64,000 nt of DNA from contig NZ_LNQC01000080.1 in assembly GCF_001651855.1 (NCBI RefSeq), positions 62,001 through 126,000 of the forward strand. Direction: 5' to 3'. This document shows positions 15,415 through 23,037 of the stretch, piece by piece; positions within the stretch are counted from its first letter, which is position 1, and each line of letters begins with the position of its first letter. The DNA comes from Sinorhizobium americanum (lineage in GTDB: Bacteria > Pseudomonadota > Alphaproteobacteria > Rhizobiales > Rhizobiaceae). The translations under genes and the position numbers were made by a program. The notes under the pieces are model-generated. The model worked only from the letters and a program-made list of their open reading frames with translations. It made no database searches and was not told the origin of the DNA.

Positions 15415-15885
15415 TCACGCGCCGCATATCGCCGGCGTTTCCGTGAGAGCGAGAAGGTCGGTCCGCAGCCGGTCGGGACCGGCGTCGCCGAGCTGCGCAT
15501 CGACTGCAGCATGCGTGCACTGCCAGATCGGCACGGCTTCCGCCAGCAGCCGCTCTCCCGCTTCCGTCAATCGCAGGCGCCGCAGCCGTCTGTCGTCGGG
15601 ATCGACGAATGTCTCGACGATACCGCGGCGCTCGAGCGGTTTCAGCGCCGCCGTCAGCGTCGTGCGGTCCATCGCCAGAAGCGACGCGACCGCGCTCATG
15701 CTCGGCGGTTCGGGCCTGTTCAGCGACATCATCAGCGAGAACTGCCCATTGGTGAGGTCGAGCGGCCTCAGCGCCTCGTCAAAACGGCGGGCGAGCGCCC
15801 GGGCGGCACGCTGGACATGCAGGCACAGACAGCTGTCCCTGACGACGATCGTGGTCGAGAAGGGGATGAGCGGCAGCTTTGACAT
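15415..15885 (-). CDS. Second MarR family transcriptional regulator (156 aa)
   Basis: Winged-helix protein with the MarR core: LTNGQFSLMMSLN helix, SMSAVASLLAMDRTTLTAALKPLERRG recognition segment, and wing VDPDDRRLRRLRLTEAG. The N-terminus carries a CLCLH segment that may hold redox-active cysteines (Cys19, Cys21), so thiol sensing is possible. It is convergent with the previous MarR gene with zero spacing. A perfect palindrome lies 11 bp upstream of its start. Confidence 0.85.
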   Translation of the reverse strand: MSKLPLIPFSTTIVVRDSCLCLHVQRAARALARRFDEALRPLDLTNGQFSLMMSLNRPEPPSMSAVASLLAMDRTTLTAALKPLERRGIVETFVDPDDRRLRRLRLTEAGERLLAEAVPIWQCTHAAVDAQLGDAGPDRLRTDLLALTETPAICGA

Positions 15886-15896
15886 GTTCGACTAAT

Positions 15897-15908
15897 GTTG
15901 ATATCAAC
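15897..15908. promoter_or_regulatory. Perfect 12-bp palindrome, candidate MarR autoregulatory site
   Basis: GTTGATATCAAC lies 11 bp upstream of the second MarR start codon. The TTGAT-ATCAA type is common for MarR proteins, and the site overlaps the expected translation or transcription start region. Confidence 0.55.
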
Positions 15909-16141
15909 CTAAATAGTCAAGCAAAAATGGCGATGCATCCACCCTTCGACGTTCTCACCCATGAGAATTCGAGCACGGAATTCATTCGCCACTGCGACGG
16001 TATGACGACTGACTGGGACCGCACGCCTGCCTGCCGCGGTCGAATGGACTTAGCGGCCGGCCCTATCTGACGCTCTGTGCCGCGTAGCATCGAGGCGCGG
16101 CAGACCACGGCGATGCAATCGAAAAAGCGAAGGAGGAGAAC

Positions 16142-16615
16142 GTGAAAGCAGAGCCTCAGGAAGAACACCGATGGCTGGAACAGCTGCTTGGTGAATGGAC
16201 GGTCACGTCGGAAGAGTCGATGGGAAGCGGCGGGTCGAGTGAGCCATGGGTCGAGAATGTCCGTTCGATGCAGGGACTCTGGGTCGTTTGCGAAGGGCAA
16301 GGCACCATGCCGGACGGAAGTTCCGGTCAGACCCTGATGACGCTGGGCTTCAATCCCCTGACCGGCCGCTATGTCGGCACGTGGGTCGGCTCGATGATGA
16401 CGCATATGTGGGTCTATGACGGCGAGATCGAAGAGGACGGCAAGACGCTCGCTCTGAATTGCGAAGGCCCGGATTTTGAGAACCCAGGCAAGTCCGCCAG
16501 ATACCAGGACAGAATAACGTTGAACGATGCAAACCGCAGGACATTGACGGCCCGCGTCCAGGCGGAAGACGGAGGCTGGAAGGAACTGATGAAGGCGGAA
16601 TACCGCCGCCGATAG
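16142..16615 (+). CDS. DUF1579 family protein
   Basis: 157-residue protein with the DUF1579 pattern: HRWLEQLLGEWTV near the start, a central GFNPLTGRYVGTWVGSMMTHMWVYDG, and the C-terminal RTLTARVQAEDGGWKELMKAEYRR. The family forms a small beta-barrel of unknown function often found beside VOC or SRPBCC proteins. GTG 16142 is supported by AAGGAGG about 6 nt upstream. It lies 58 bp before the VOC protein in the same direction and is likely cotranscribed with it. Confidence 0.82.
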   Translation: MKAEPQEEHRWLEQLLGEWTVTSEESMGSGGSSEPWVENVRSMQGLWVVCEGQGTMPDGSSGQTLMTLGFNPLTGRYVGTWVGSMMTHMWVYDGEIEEDGKTLALNCEGPDFENPGKSARYQDRITLNDANRRTLTARVQAEDGGWKELMKAEYRRR

Positions 16616-16673
16616 CTGATGCCACGGCGATCGCTGCGTCGCCGGCATGGACCCAAAAACCGGAGGATCGACA

Positions 16674-17438
16674 ATGCACGGGAAATTCATCTGGTACGAG
16701 CTGATGACGACGGACACGAAGGCCGCGGAAGCCTTCTATAAGAGCGTTGTCGGCTGGTCCGCCCGCGACGCGGGCATGCCGGACATGAACTACACGCTTT
16801 TCTCCAAGGGCGAGCACCAGGTCGCCGGCCTGATGACCATGCCCGACGGCGCGCTCGAGATGAAGGTGCCGCCGGCCTGGCTCGGCTATGTGGCAGTCGA
16901 TGATGTCGATGCAAGCGCCGACAAGCTCGCCGCCGCGGGGGGTACCGTCCACCGCGCGCCGGACGACATCCCCGGCGTCGGCCGCTTCGCGATCGTCACC
17001 GATCCGCATGGCGCTGCCTTCGCTCTGTTCAAGGGCGATGGCGAACCGCCGCCAGCAATGGACCAGATGGCAGCCGGCAATGTCGGCTGGCATGAACTGA
17101 TGGCAGGCGACCTCGACACCGCTTTCGAGTTCTATTCGAAGCTGTTCGGCTGGACCAAGGACCAGGCGATGGACATGGGCGAGATGGGCGTTTACCAGAT
17201 CTTCGCCTTCAACGGCCAGCCGATCGGCGGCATGATGACCAAGCCGAAGGAAATACCCGCGCCACCCTACTGGCTCTATTATTTCAACGTCGAGGCGCTC
17301 GATGCGGCGATCGATCGGGTCACGTCCGGCGGCGGCAACATCATTCAGGATCCGATGGAGGTGCCCGGCGGCGCCTGGATTGTGCAGGGCACCGACCCGC
17401 AGGGCGCAGTTTTCGCGCTTGTCGCACCGAAGCGCTGA
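16674..17438 (+). CDS. VOC family protein with two glyoxalase-like domains
   Basis: 254 residues containing two tandem vicinal-oxygen-chelate domains: about 1-125 (GKFIWYELMTTDTKAAEAFY to DPHGAAFALFKG) and 138-254 (GWHELMAGDLDTAFEFYSKL to DPQGAVFALV). Each has the beta-alpha-beta-beta-beta fold and end-strand seen in glyoxalase and bleomycin-resistance proteins. The substrate is unknown. ATG 16674 follows GGAGG by about 8 nt; an ATG at 16647 lacks a site. It is probably in an operon with the DUF1579 gene. Confidence 0.87.
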   Translation: MHGKFIWYELMTTDTKAAEAFYKSVVGWSARDAGMPDMNYTLFSKGEHQVAGLMTMPDGALEMKVPPAWLGYVAVDDVDASADKLAAAGGTVHRAPDDIPGVGRFAIVTDPHGAAFALFKGDGEPPPAMDQMAAGNVGWHELMAGDLDTAFEFYSKLFGWTKDQAMDMGEMGVYQIFAFNGQPIGGMMTKPKEIPAPPYWLYYFNVEALDAAIDRVTSGGGNIIQDPMEVPGGAWIVQGTDPQGAVFALVAPKR

Positions 17439-17459
17439 CGCAAGCGCCAATCAAGAAAT

Positions 17460-17487
17460 GGCTCGCGGTCCCCGCGGGCCTTCTTCT
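17460..17487 (+). terminator. Terminator between VOC and LysR genes
   Basis: GGCTCGCGG (17460-17468) pairs with CCGCGGGCC (17472-17480) with one G-T pair. The T-run is interrupted (TTCTTCT), so it is a moderate terminator lying between convergent genes. Confidence 0.5.
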
Positions 17488-18439
17488 ATCCCGACACACC
17501 TAACCGCTGCCGATCGAGGTCGTCGGGCAGCACCGGCGTCACGCGGGCATGGCTCGCAAGAAAGTCGAGAACCGCTCGCACGCGGGAGGGGAGAGCCCCG
17601 CCCTGCCCCAGGAAAACCGCATGGATCTCTTCGAGGTCCCCCGGGTTCAAGTCCTCGAGCACCGGCAGCAGCCGGCCGGCGCGCATGTCTTCGCGCACCG
17701 CGAACTCGGCAAGCCGCGCCAGCCCGGCGCCGACGATGGCGAGGTGCCGCAGCCCCTCGCCGTCGCTGACCTGCACCGCTCCCGAAGCGGGCAGCACGAC
17801 CGTTTCGCCGGCCTGCCGGAGGGGCCAGCCGTCGACGGCGCGGGCATAGCAGAAGCCAAGCCGATCATGCGCCCGCAGTTCTTCCAGGCTCGAGGGCATG
17901 CCGTTGCGCGCGAGATAGGACGGGGCTGCGACGATGACCATCCGCGTCGCGCCGAGCTTGCGGGCGATCAGTGTCGAACTCTTCAGCGGTCCCGCCCGGA
18001 CCGCCACATCTGCGCGCGCCTCCATCAGGTCGACCACCGCATCGGTCTGGACGATGTCGAGCGTGACCGCCGGAAATCGCTCGCGGAACTGTGGCACCAG
18101 AGGCATCAGGACATGCGTGCCGAACGAGGCGTTGACGTTCAATCGCACCCTGCCGGTCGGGCTTTCGCCGACCGAAGCGCAGCGTTCCGCCTCGTCGATG
18201 TCGGCAAGTATCCGCGTCGTGCGCTCGTAGAAGGCATGGCCCTCCGGCGTAAGCTGTAGCTTACGCGTCGAGCGGTTTACCAGCCTAACGCCGAGCCTTT
18301 CTTCGAGGCGCAGCACGAGCTTGCTGACGGCGGAAGGCGTCATGCGGAAGTGGCGGGCGGCGGAGGAGAAACCGCCGAGCTCCACCGCTTTCGCAAAGAC
18401 TTCCATTTCACCCGAGCGGTTGACCGAGGGTCGCGACAT
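17486..18439 (-). CDS. LysR family transcriptional regulator
   Basis: 317 residues with an N-terminal helix-turn-helix (EMEVFAKAVELGGFSSAARH, then MTPSAVSKLVLRLEERLGVRL and NRSTRKLQLTPEG) and a C-terminal substrate-binding domain (about residues 95-300). It belongs to the large group that activates a divergent oxidoreductase gene; here the divergent neighbour is an aldo/keto reductase 108 bp away. A dyad directly abuts the start codon, consistent with autoregulation. The inducer is unknown. Confidence 0.9.
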   Translation of the reverse strand: MSRPSVNRSGEMEVFAKAVELGGFSSAARHFRMTPSAVSKLVLRLEERLGVRLVNRSTRKLQLTPEGHAFYERTTRILADIDEAERCASVGESPTGRVRLNVNASFGTHVLMPLVPQFRERFPAVTLDIVQTDAVVDLMEARADVAVRAGPLKSSTLIARKLGATRMVIVAAPSYLARNGMPSSLEELRAHDRLGFCYARAVDGWPLRQAGETVVLPASGAVQVSDGEGLRHLAIVGAGLARLAEFAVREDMRAGRLLPVLEDLNPGDLEEIHAVFLGQGGALPSRVRAVLDFLASHARVTPVLPDDLDRQRLGVSG

Positions 18440-18455
18440 GTGAATTCAACTCACA
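18439..18455. promoter_or_regulatory. Dyad in the LysR / aldo-keto reductase control region
   Basis: TGTGA-N7-TCACA, with AATTC at its centre, begins at the LysR start codon. LysR proteins often bind imperfect dyads of this size near their own start. The N7 spacing argues against a classical CRP site, which has N6. Confidence 0.45.
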
Positions 18456-18547
18456 GATAATGTTCCCGCCACCAGTCTATATCCAAAACGCCGTCCGCTC
18501 CATCTTTCTCCCCGTGTAAGTGACATGAGCACGAAGGAGTTCTTGGA

Positions 18548-19582
18548 ATGGAGTATCGACGGCTTGGTTCGTCTGGCCTGAAGGTGCCGGCGCTCAGCTT
18601 CGGCGCCGGCACGTTCGGCGGCAAGGGTCCGCTTTTCAGCGCCTGGGGCACGACGGCGGAAGCGGAGGCCCGGCGCCTGGTCGACATCTGCCTAGAGGCG
18701 GGCGTCAACCTCTTCGACACGGCGGATGTCTATTCCGATGGCGCCTCCGAGGAAATCCTCGGAGCGGCGATCCGGGGCCGACGAGGCGACGTGCTTCTGT
18801 CGACGAAGATGTCGCTGCCGACCGGCGACGGACCGAATGATGCCGGCTCGTCCCGCGCACGCCTCGTCAAAGGCGTCGACGCCGCGCTGCGACGGCTCGG
18901 CACCGATTATATCGACCTGATGCAATTGCACGCCTTCGATGCCGGCACGCCGGTCGAGGAAGTGCTGTCGACCCTCGACATGCTCGTGCGCTCCGGCAAG
19001 CTGCGCTATGTCGGCGTTTCCAATTTCTCCGGCTGGCAATTGATGAAGTCTCTGGCGGCCGCCGACCGCCACGGCTATCCACGCTACGTCGCCAATCAGG
19101 TCTACTACTCTCTCGTCGGGCGGGATTACGAATGGGAGCTGATGCCGCTCGGCCTCGACCAGGGCGTCGGCGCGCTGGTCTGGAGCCCGCTCGGCTGGGG
19201 CCGGCTGACCGGCAGGATCCGCCGCGGCGAGCCTTGGCCGGAAGGAAGCCGGCTGCACGACACCGCCGCTTTCGGCCCGCCGGTCGACGACGAAAAGCTC
19301 TACGACATCGTCGACGCGCTGGATCAGATTTCGGAGGAAACCGGCCGAACGGTGCCGCAAATCGCGATCAATTGGCTGCTCCAGCGCCCCACCGTCTCGA
19401 GCGTCATCATCGGGGCGCGCAACGAGGAGCAACTCCGCCAGAACCTCGGCGCCGTCGGCTGGTCGCTGTCGGCTGAGCAGATCGCCCGCCTCGATGCGGC
19501 GAGCGCGACGACGGCACCCTACCCTCACTTCCCCTACTACCGGCAGGAGGGCTTCGCGAGGATCAATCCACCGCCAGTCTAA
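18548..19582 (+). CDS. Aldo/keto reductase
   Basis: 344-residue NADPH-dependent TIM-barrel oxidoreductase of the YajO/Tas-like group. The catalytic tetrad is visible: Asp57 and Tyr62 (NLFDTADVYSDG), Lys87 (LLSTKMSL) and His128 (LMQLHAFD). The cofactor phosphate site SSVIIGARNEEQL lies near the C-terminus. Family members reduce aldehydes and ketones or modify sugars; the substrate is unknown. It is divergent from the LysR gene, which probably controls it. Confidence 0.92.
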   Translation: MEYRRLGSSGLKVPALSFGAGTFGGKGPLFSAWGTTAEAEARRLVDICLEAGVNLFDTADVYSDGASEEILGAAIRGRRGDVLLSTKMSLPTGDGPNDAGSSRARLVKGVDAALRRLGTDYIDLMQLHAFDAGTPVEEVLSTLDMLVRSGKLRYVGVSNFSGWQLMKSLAAADRHGYPRYVANQVYYSLVGRDYEWELMPLGLDQGVGALVWSPLGWGRLTGRIRRGEPWPEGSRLHDTAAFGPPVDDEKLYDIVDALDQISEETGRTVPQIAINWLLQRPTVSSVIIGARNEEQLRQNLGAVGWSLSAEQIARLDAASATTAPYPHFPYYRQEGFARINPPPV

Positions 19583-19615
19583 AACCGGAATCGACCCCCG
19601 ATGACCCGGCCAAGC

Positions 19616-19647
19616 CAAGCCTCGGTTTCGGCTTGCTTTCTTTCTTT
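19616..19647 (+). terminator. Weak terminator after aldo/keto reductase
   Basis: CAAGCC (19616-19621) pairs with GGCTTG (19630-19635), followed by CTTTCTTTCTTT. The stem is short but the pyrimidine tail is long. Confidence 0.5.
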
Positions 19648-19664
19648 GCATTGCACAAAGTCCT

Positions 19665-19697
19665 CTCGAATGGCGGGCGATGGATCCGCCATTCGAG
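19665..19697 (+). promoter_or_regulatory. 12-bp hairpin overlapping the ribosome binding site of the transglutaminase operon
   Basis: CTCGAATGGCGG (19665-19676) and CCGCCATTCGAG (19686-19697) are perfectly complementary with a 9-nt loop. The right arm's GAG is the start of the GAGGGG Shine-Dalgarno (19695-19700) of the gene that starts at 19711. A folded leader would hide part of the ribosome binding site; alternatively the dyad is a DNA operator. Confidence 0.6.
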
Positions 19698-19710
19698 GGG
19701 AAAACGCTGC

Positions 19711-22700
19711 ATGTCGATCAAGGCCAGTATCTATCACCTGACCCATTACAAATATGACCGGCCGGTAAGGCTCTCACCACAGATCATCAGGTTGAAACCG
19801 GCCGCCCATTCGAAGACGAAGGTCATCAGCCACTCGCTGAAAATCTCGCCGGAGAACCATTTCGTCAATCTGCAGCAGGATCCCTACGGCAATTACCTCG
19901 CCCGCTACGTCTTCCCCGATCCGGTGACGGAACTGAAGATCGAAGTCGATCTCGTTGCCGACATGACCGTCTACAATCCCTTCGACTTCTTCGTCGAGGA
20001 GGAAGCCGAGCACTGGCCGTTTTGCTACCCTGAGGACCTCAGCGAGGACCTGAAGATCTACATGACGCCGGAACCGGCGGGCGAAAGGCTTTCGACCTTC
20101 CTCTCAGGCGTCGATCGCTCGCGCCAGCGCACCATCGACATCGTCGTGGGCCTCAATGCGCGGCTGCAGAAGGAGATCGGCTACGTCATCCGCATGGAGC
20201 CGGGCGTGCAAGCGCCGGAGGAGACGCTCGGCCTCGCCAGGGGCTCCTGCCGCGATTCGAGCTGGCTGCTCGTGCAGATCCTCCGCAATCTCGGCTTTGC
20301 CGCCCGCTTCGTCTCCGGCTACCTCATCCAGCTGACGCCGGACCTGAAGGCCCTCGACGGCCCCTCCGGCACCGAATACGACTTCACTGACCTTCACGCC
20401 TGGGCCGAGGTCTACCTTCCCGGCGCCGGCTGGATCGGCCTCGATCCGACCTCCGGCCTCCTGACCGGCGAAAGCCATATCCCGCTTGCCGCGACTCCGC
20501 ACTTCCGCAATGCCGCGCCGATCTCCGGCGGCTTCTTCGGAGACCCGGATACGAAGACGGACTTCGCCTTCGACATGAAGGTCGCGCGCGTCGCCGAGCA
20601 TCCGCGCATCACCAAGCCCTTTTCCGACGAGAGCTGGGAGGCGCTCAATGCGCTCGGCGACGCCGTCGACCGGGTGCTCGCCGACAACGACGTACGGCTG
20701 ACCATGGGCGGCGAGCCGACCTTCGTATCGATCGACGACTTCGAATCCGACGAATGGAACACCGCGGCCGTCGGCCCCACCAAGCGGGAGAAGGCCGATG
20801 CGCTCATTCGCCGCCTGCGCGAGCGCTTCGCGCCGGGCGGCTTCCTGCATTACGGACAGGGCAAGTGGTATCCGGGCGAGAGCCTGCCGCGCTGGACCTT
20901 CTCACTCTATTGGCGCCGGGACGGCCTGCCGATCTGGCAGCGGCCGGAGCTCATTGCCGAGGAACACGGCAGGAACGGCGTGACGGAGCGCGATGCCGAG
21001 CGCCTACTGGTCGCGATTGCCGGCGAGCTCGACCTCGCCGCCGACATGGTCGTTCCGGCCTATGAAGATCCGGCCGAATGGATCGTCAAGGAAGCGAACC
21101 TGCCGGACAATGTCGATCCGTCCAACTCCAAGCTCAAGGACCCGGAGGAACGCAGCCGCCTCGCCCGCGTCTTCGAACGCGGCCTGACGACGCCGACAGG
21201 CTATGTGCTGCCGGTACAGGCCTGGAATTCGCGGGCTTCGGGGCGGAAATGGACGAGCGAGAAATGGCAGACCCGGCGCGGCCGCATCTTTCTCGTGCCC
21301 GGCGACAGCCCGGTCGGCTACCGGCTGCCGCTCGGTTCCCTGCCCTACATCTCCGCCTCCGCCTATCCCTATATCAACCCGCTCGACCCGACCGTTCCGC
21401 GCGCAGACCTGCCGGATTTTGCCGAGGGGAAGGGTCGTACCCAACAGTCACGCTTCCAACCCGCCGAGGAGCCGCAAACGCCGCTGCCCGCTTCGCGCGA
21501 CGAGATCGGCGGCTCGGTGCGCACCGCGCTCACCGTCGAGCCCCGCGACGGCCGGCTGAGTGTCTTCATGCCGCCGACGACGAGCATCGAGGAATATCTG
21601 GACCTGATCGCCTCGACCGAAAGGGCCGCGGCGGCGCTCGGCCTCAGCGTTCATATCGAAGGCTATGCGCCGCCGCAGGACGAGCGCATCAATGTCATCC
21701 GCGTGGCACCCGACCCGGGCGTGATCGAGGTCAATATCCATCCGGCTTCGACCTGGCAGGAATGCGTCGACATCACCACGGCGATCTACGAGGAAGCACG
21801 CCAGAGCCGGCTCGGTGCCGACAAGTTCATGATTGACGGCCGCCACACGGGAACCGGCGGCGGCAACCACGTGGTGGTCGGCGGCCGCAGCCCCAACGAC
21901 AGTCCCTTCCTGCGCCGGCCGGACCTCTTGAAGAGCATCGTGCTGCACTGGCAGCGCCATCCCTCGCTTTCCTATCTCTTTTCCGGCCTGTTCATCGGAC
22001 CGACCAGCCAGGCGCCACGCATAGACGAGGCGCGCCACGATTCGCTTTACGAGCTGGAGATCGCCCTTGCGCAGGTGCCGACGCCGGACGCCGGCCGCAT
22101 GCCGCCGCTCCCGTGGCTCGTCGACCGTCTGTTCCGCAATCTGCTCGTCGACGTCACCGGCAACACGCACCGCTCGGAGATCTGCATCGACAAGCTGTTT
22201 TCGCCCGACGGTCCGACCGGGCGCCTCGGCCTGATCGAGTTCAGGGGCTTCGAGATGCCGCCCAATGCGCGCATGTCGCTCGCCCAGCAATTGCTGGTCC
22301 GCGCGCTGATTGCCCGTTTCTGGAAAAACCCGGTCGAAGGCAGCTTTGTTCGCTGGGGCACGGCGCTCCACGACCGCTTCATGCTACCGCACCACGTCTG
22401 GCAGGATTTCCTCGACGTTCTCGCTGATTTGAGGGCGCATGGCTTCGACTTCCGGCCGGAATGGTTCGCGGCGCAGCTCGAATTCCGCTTCCCTTTCTGC
22501 GGCGAGGTAGAATACGAGGAGGCGAAGCTCGAAATCCGCCAAGCCCTCGAACCTTGGCACGTGATGGGCGAGCAGGGCGCGATCGGCGGCACGGTGCGCT
22601 ACGTCGATTCCTCCGTCGAGCGCCTGCAGGTGAAGCTCGAAACCGGCAATCCCGATCGCTATATCGTCACCTGCAACGGCCGGCCGGTGCCGCTGTCGAA

Positions 22701-23037
22701 AACCGGTACGAACGGCGTCGCCATCGCCGGCGTGCGCTACAAGGCCTGGCAGCCGGCATCCGGCCTGCACCCTGTCTTGCCGGTGAACACTCCCCTTACA
22801 TTCGACATTTATGATACATGGTCGAATCGGGCGATCGGCGGCTGCGTCTACCATGTTGCGCATCCGGGCGGCCGTAACTATGAGACCTTTCCGGTCAACG
22901 GCAACGAGGCGGAGGCACGCCGGCTGGCGCGCTTCGAACCCTGGGGCCACACGACCGGCATGTATCGGCTGCGACCCGAGACACCCTCGGCGGAGTTTCC
23001 CCTGACGCTCGACTTGAGGCGTCCGGCAGGAGTGTAA
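19711..23037 (+). CDS. Transglutaminase-like protein with C-terminal DUF2126
   Basis: 1108 residues. The N-terminal bacterial transglutaminase region (about 1-290) has Cys180 (GLARGSCRDSSW), His229 (TDLHAWAEVYL) and Asp245 (WIGLDPTSGL). The remaining 800 residues match DUF2126, related to glutamate-cysteine-ligase-like amidoligases, with GGEPTFVSIDDFES and DGRHTGTGGGNHVVVGG motifs. Aravind and colleagues placed such proteins in predicted peptide-ligation systems with ATP-grasp and alpha-E proteins. It has no signal peptide, so it is cytosolic. Its stop codon is immediately followed by the next start, showing tight coupling. The chemistry remains unproven. Confidence 0.9.
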   Translation: MSIKASIYHLTHYKYDRPVRLSPQIIRLKPAAHSKTKVISHSLKISPENHFVNLQQDPYGNYLARYVFPDPVTELKIEVDLVADMTVYNPFDFFVEEEAEHWPFCYPEDLSEDLKIYMTPEPAGERLSTFLSGVDRSRQRTIDIVVGLNARLQKEIGYVIRMEPGVQAPEETLGLARGSCRDSSWLLVQILRNLGFAARFVSGYLIQLTPDLKALDGPSGTEYDFTDLHAWAEVYLPGAGWIGLDPTSGLLTGESHIPLAATPHFRNAAPISGGFFGDPDTKTDFAFDMKVARVAEHPRITKPFSDESWEALNALGDAVDRVLADNDVRLTMGGEPTFVSIDDFESDEWNTAAVGPTKREKADALIRRLRERFAPGGFLHYGQGKWYPGESLPRWTFSLYWRRDGLPIWQRPELIAEEHGRNGVTERDAERLLVAIAGELDLAADMVVPAYEDPAEWIVKEANLPDNVDPSNSKLKDPEERSRLARVFERGLTTPTGYVLPVQAWNSRASGRKWTSEKWQTRRGRIFLVPGDSPVGYRLPLGSLPYISASAYPYINPLDPTVPRADLPDFAEGKGRTQQSRFQPAEEPQTPLPASRDEIGGSVRTALTVEPRDGRLSVFMPPTTSIEEYLDLIASTERAAAALGLSVHIEGYAPPQDERINVIRVAPDPGVIEVNIHPASTWQECVDITTAIYEEARQSRLGADKFMIDGRHTGTGGGNHVVVGGRSPNDSPFLRRPDLLKSIVLHWQRHPSLSYLFSGLFIGPTSQAPRIDEARHDSLYELEIALAQVPTPDAGRMPPLPWLVDRLFRNLLVDVTGNTHRSEICIDKLFSPDGPTGRLGLIEFRGFEMPPNARMSLAQQLLVRALIARFWKNPVEGSFVRWGTALHDRFMLPHHVWQDFLDVLADLRAHGFDFRPEWFAAQLEFRFPFCGEVEYEEAKLEIRQALEPWHVMGEQGAIGGTVRYVDSSVERLQVKLETGNPDRYIVTCNGRPVPLSKTGTNGVAIAGVRYKAWQPASGLHPVLPVNTPLTFDIYDTWSNRAIGGCVYHVAHPGGRNYETFPVNGNEAEARRLARFEPWGHTTGMYRLRPETPSAEFPLTLDLRRPAGV

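Noticed and set aside
18439..18455. CRP/FNR-type site
   Set aside because: TGTGA-N7-TCACA has one base too many between half-sites for CRP, and position at the LysR start suits a LysR dyad better.
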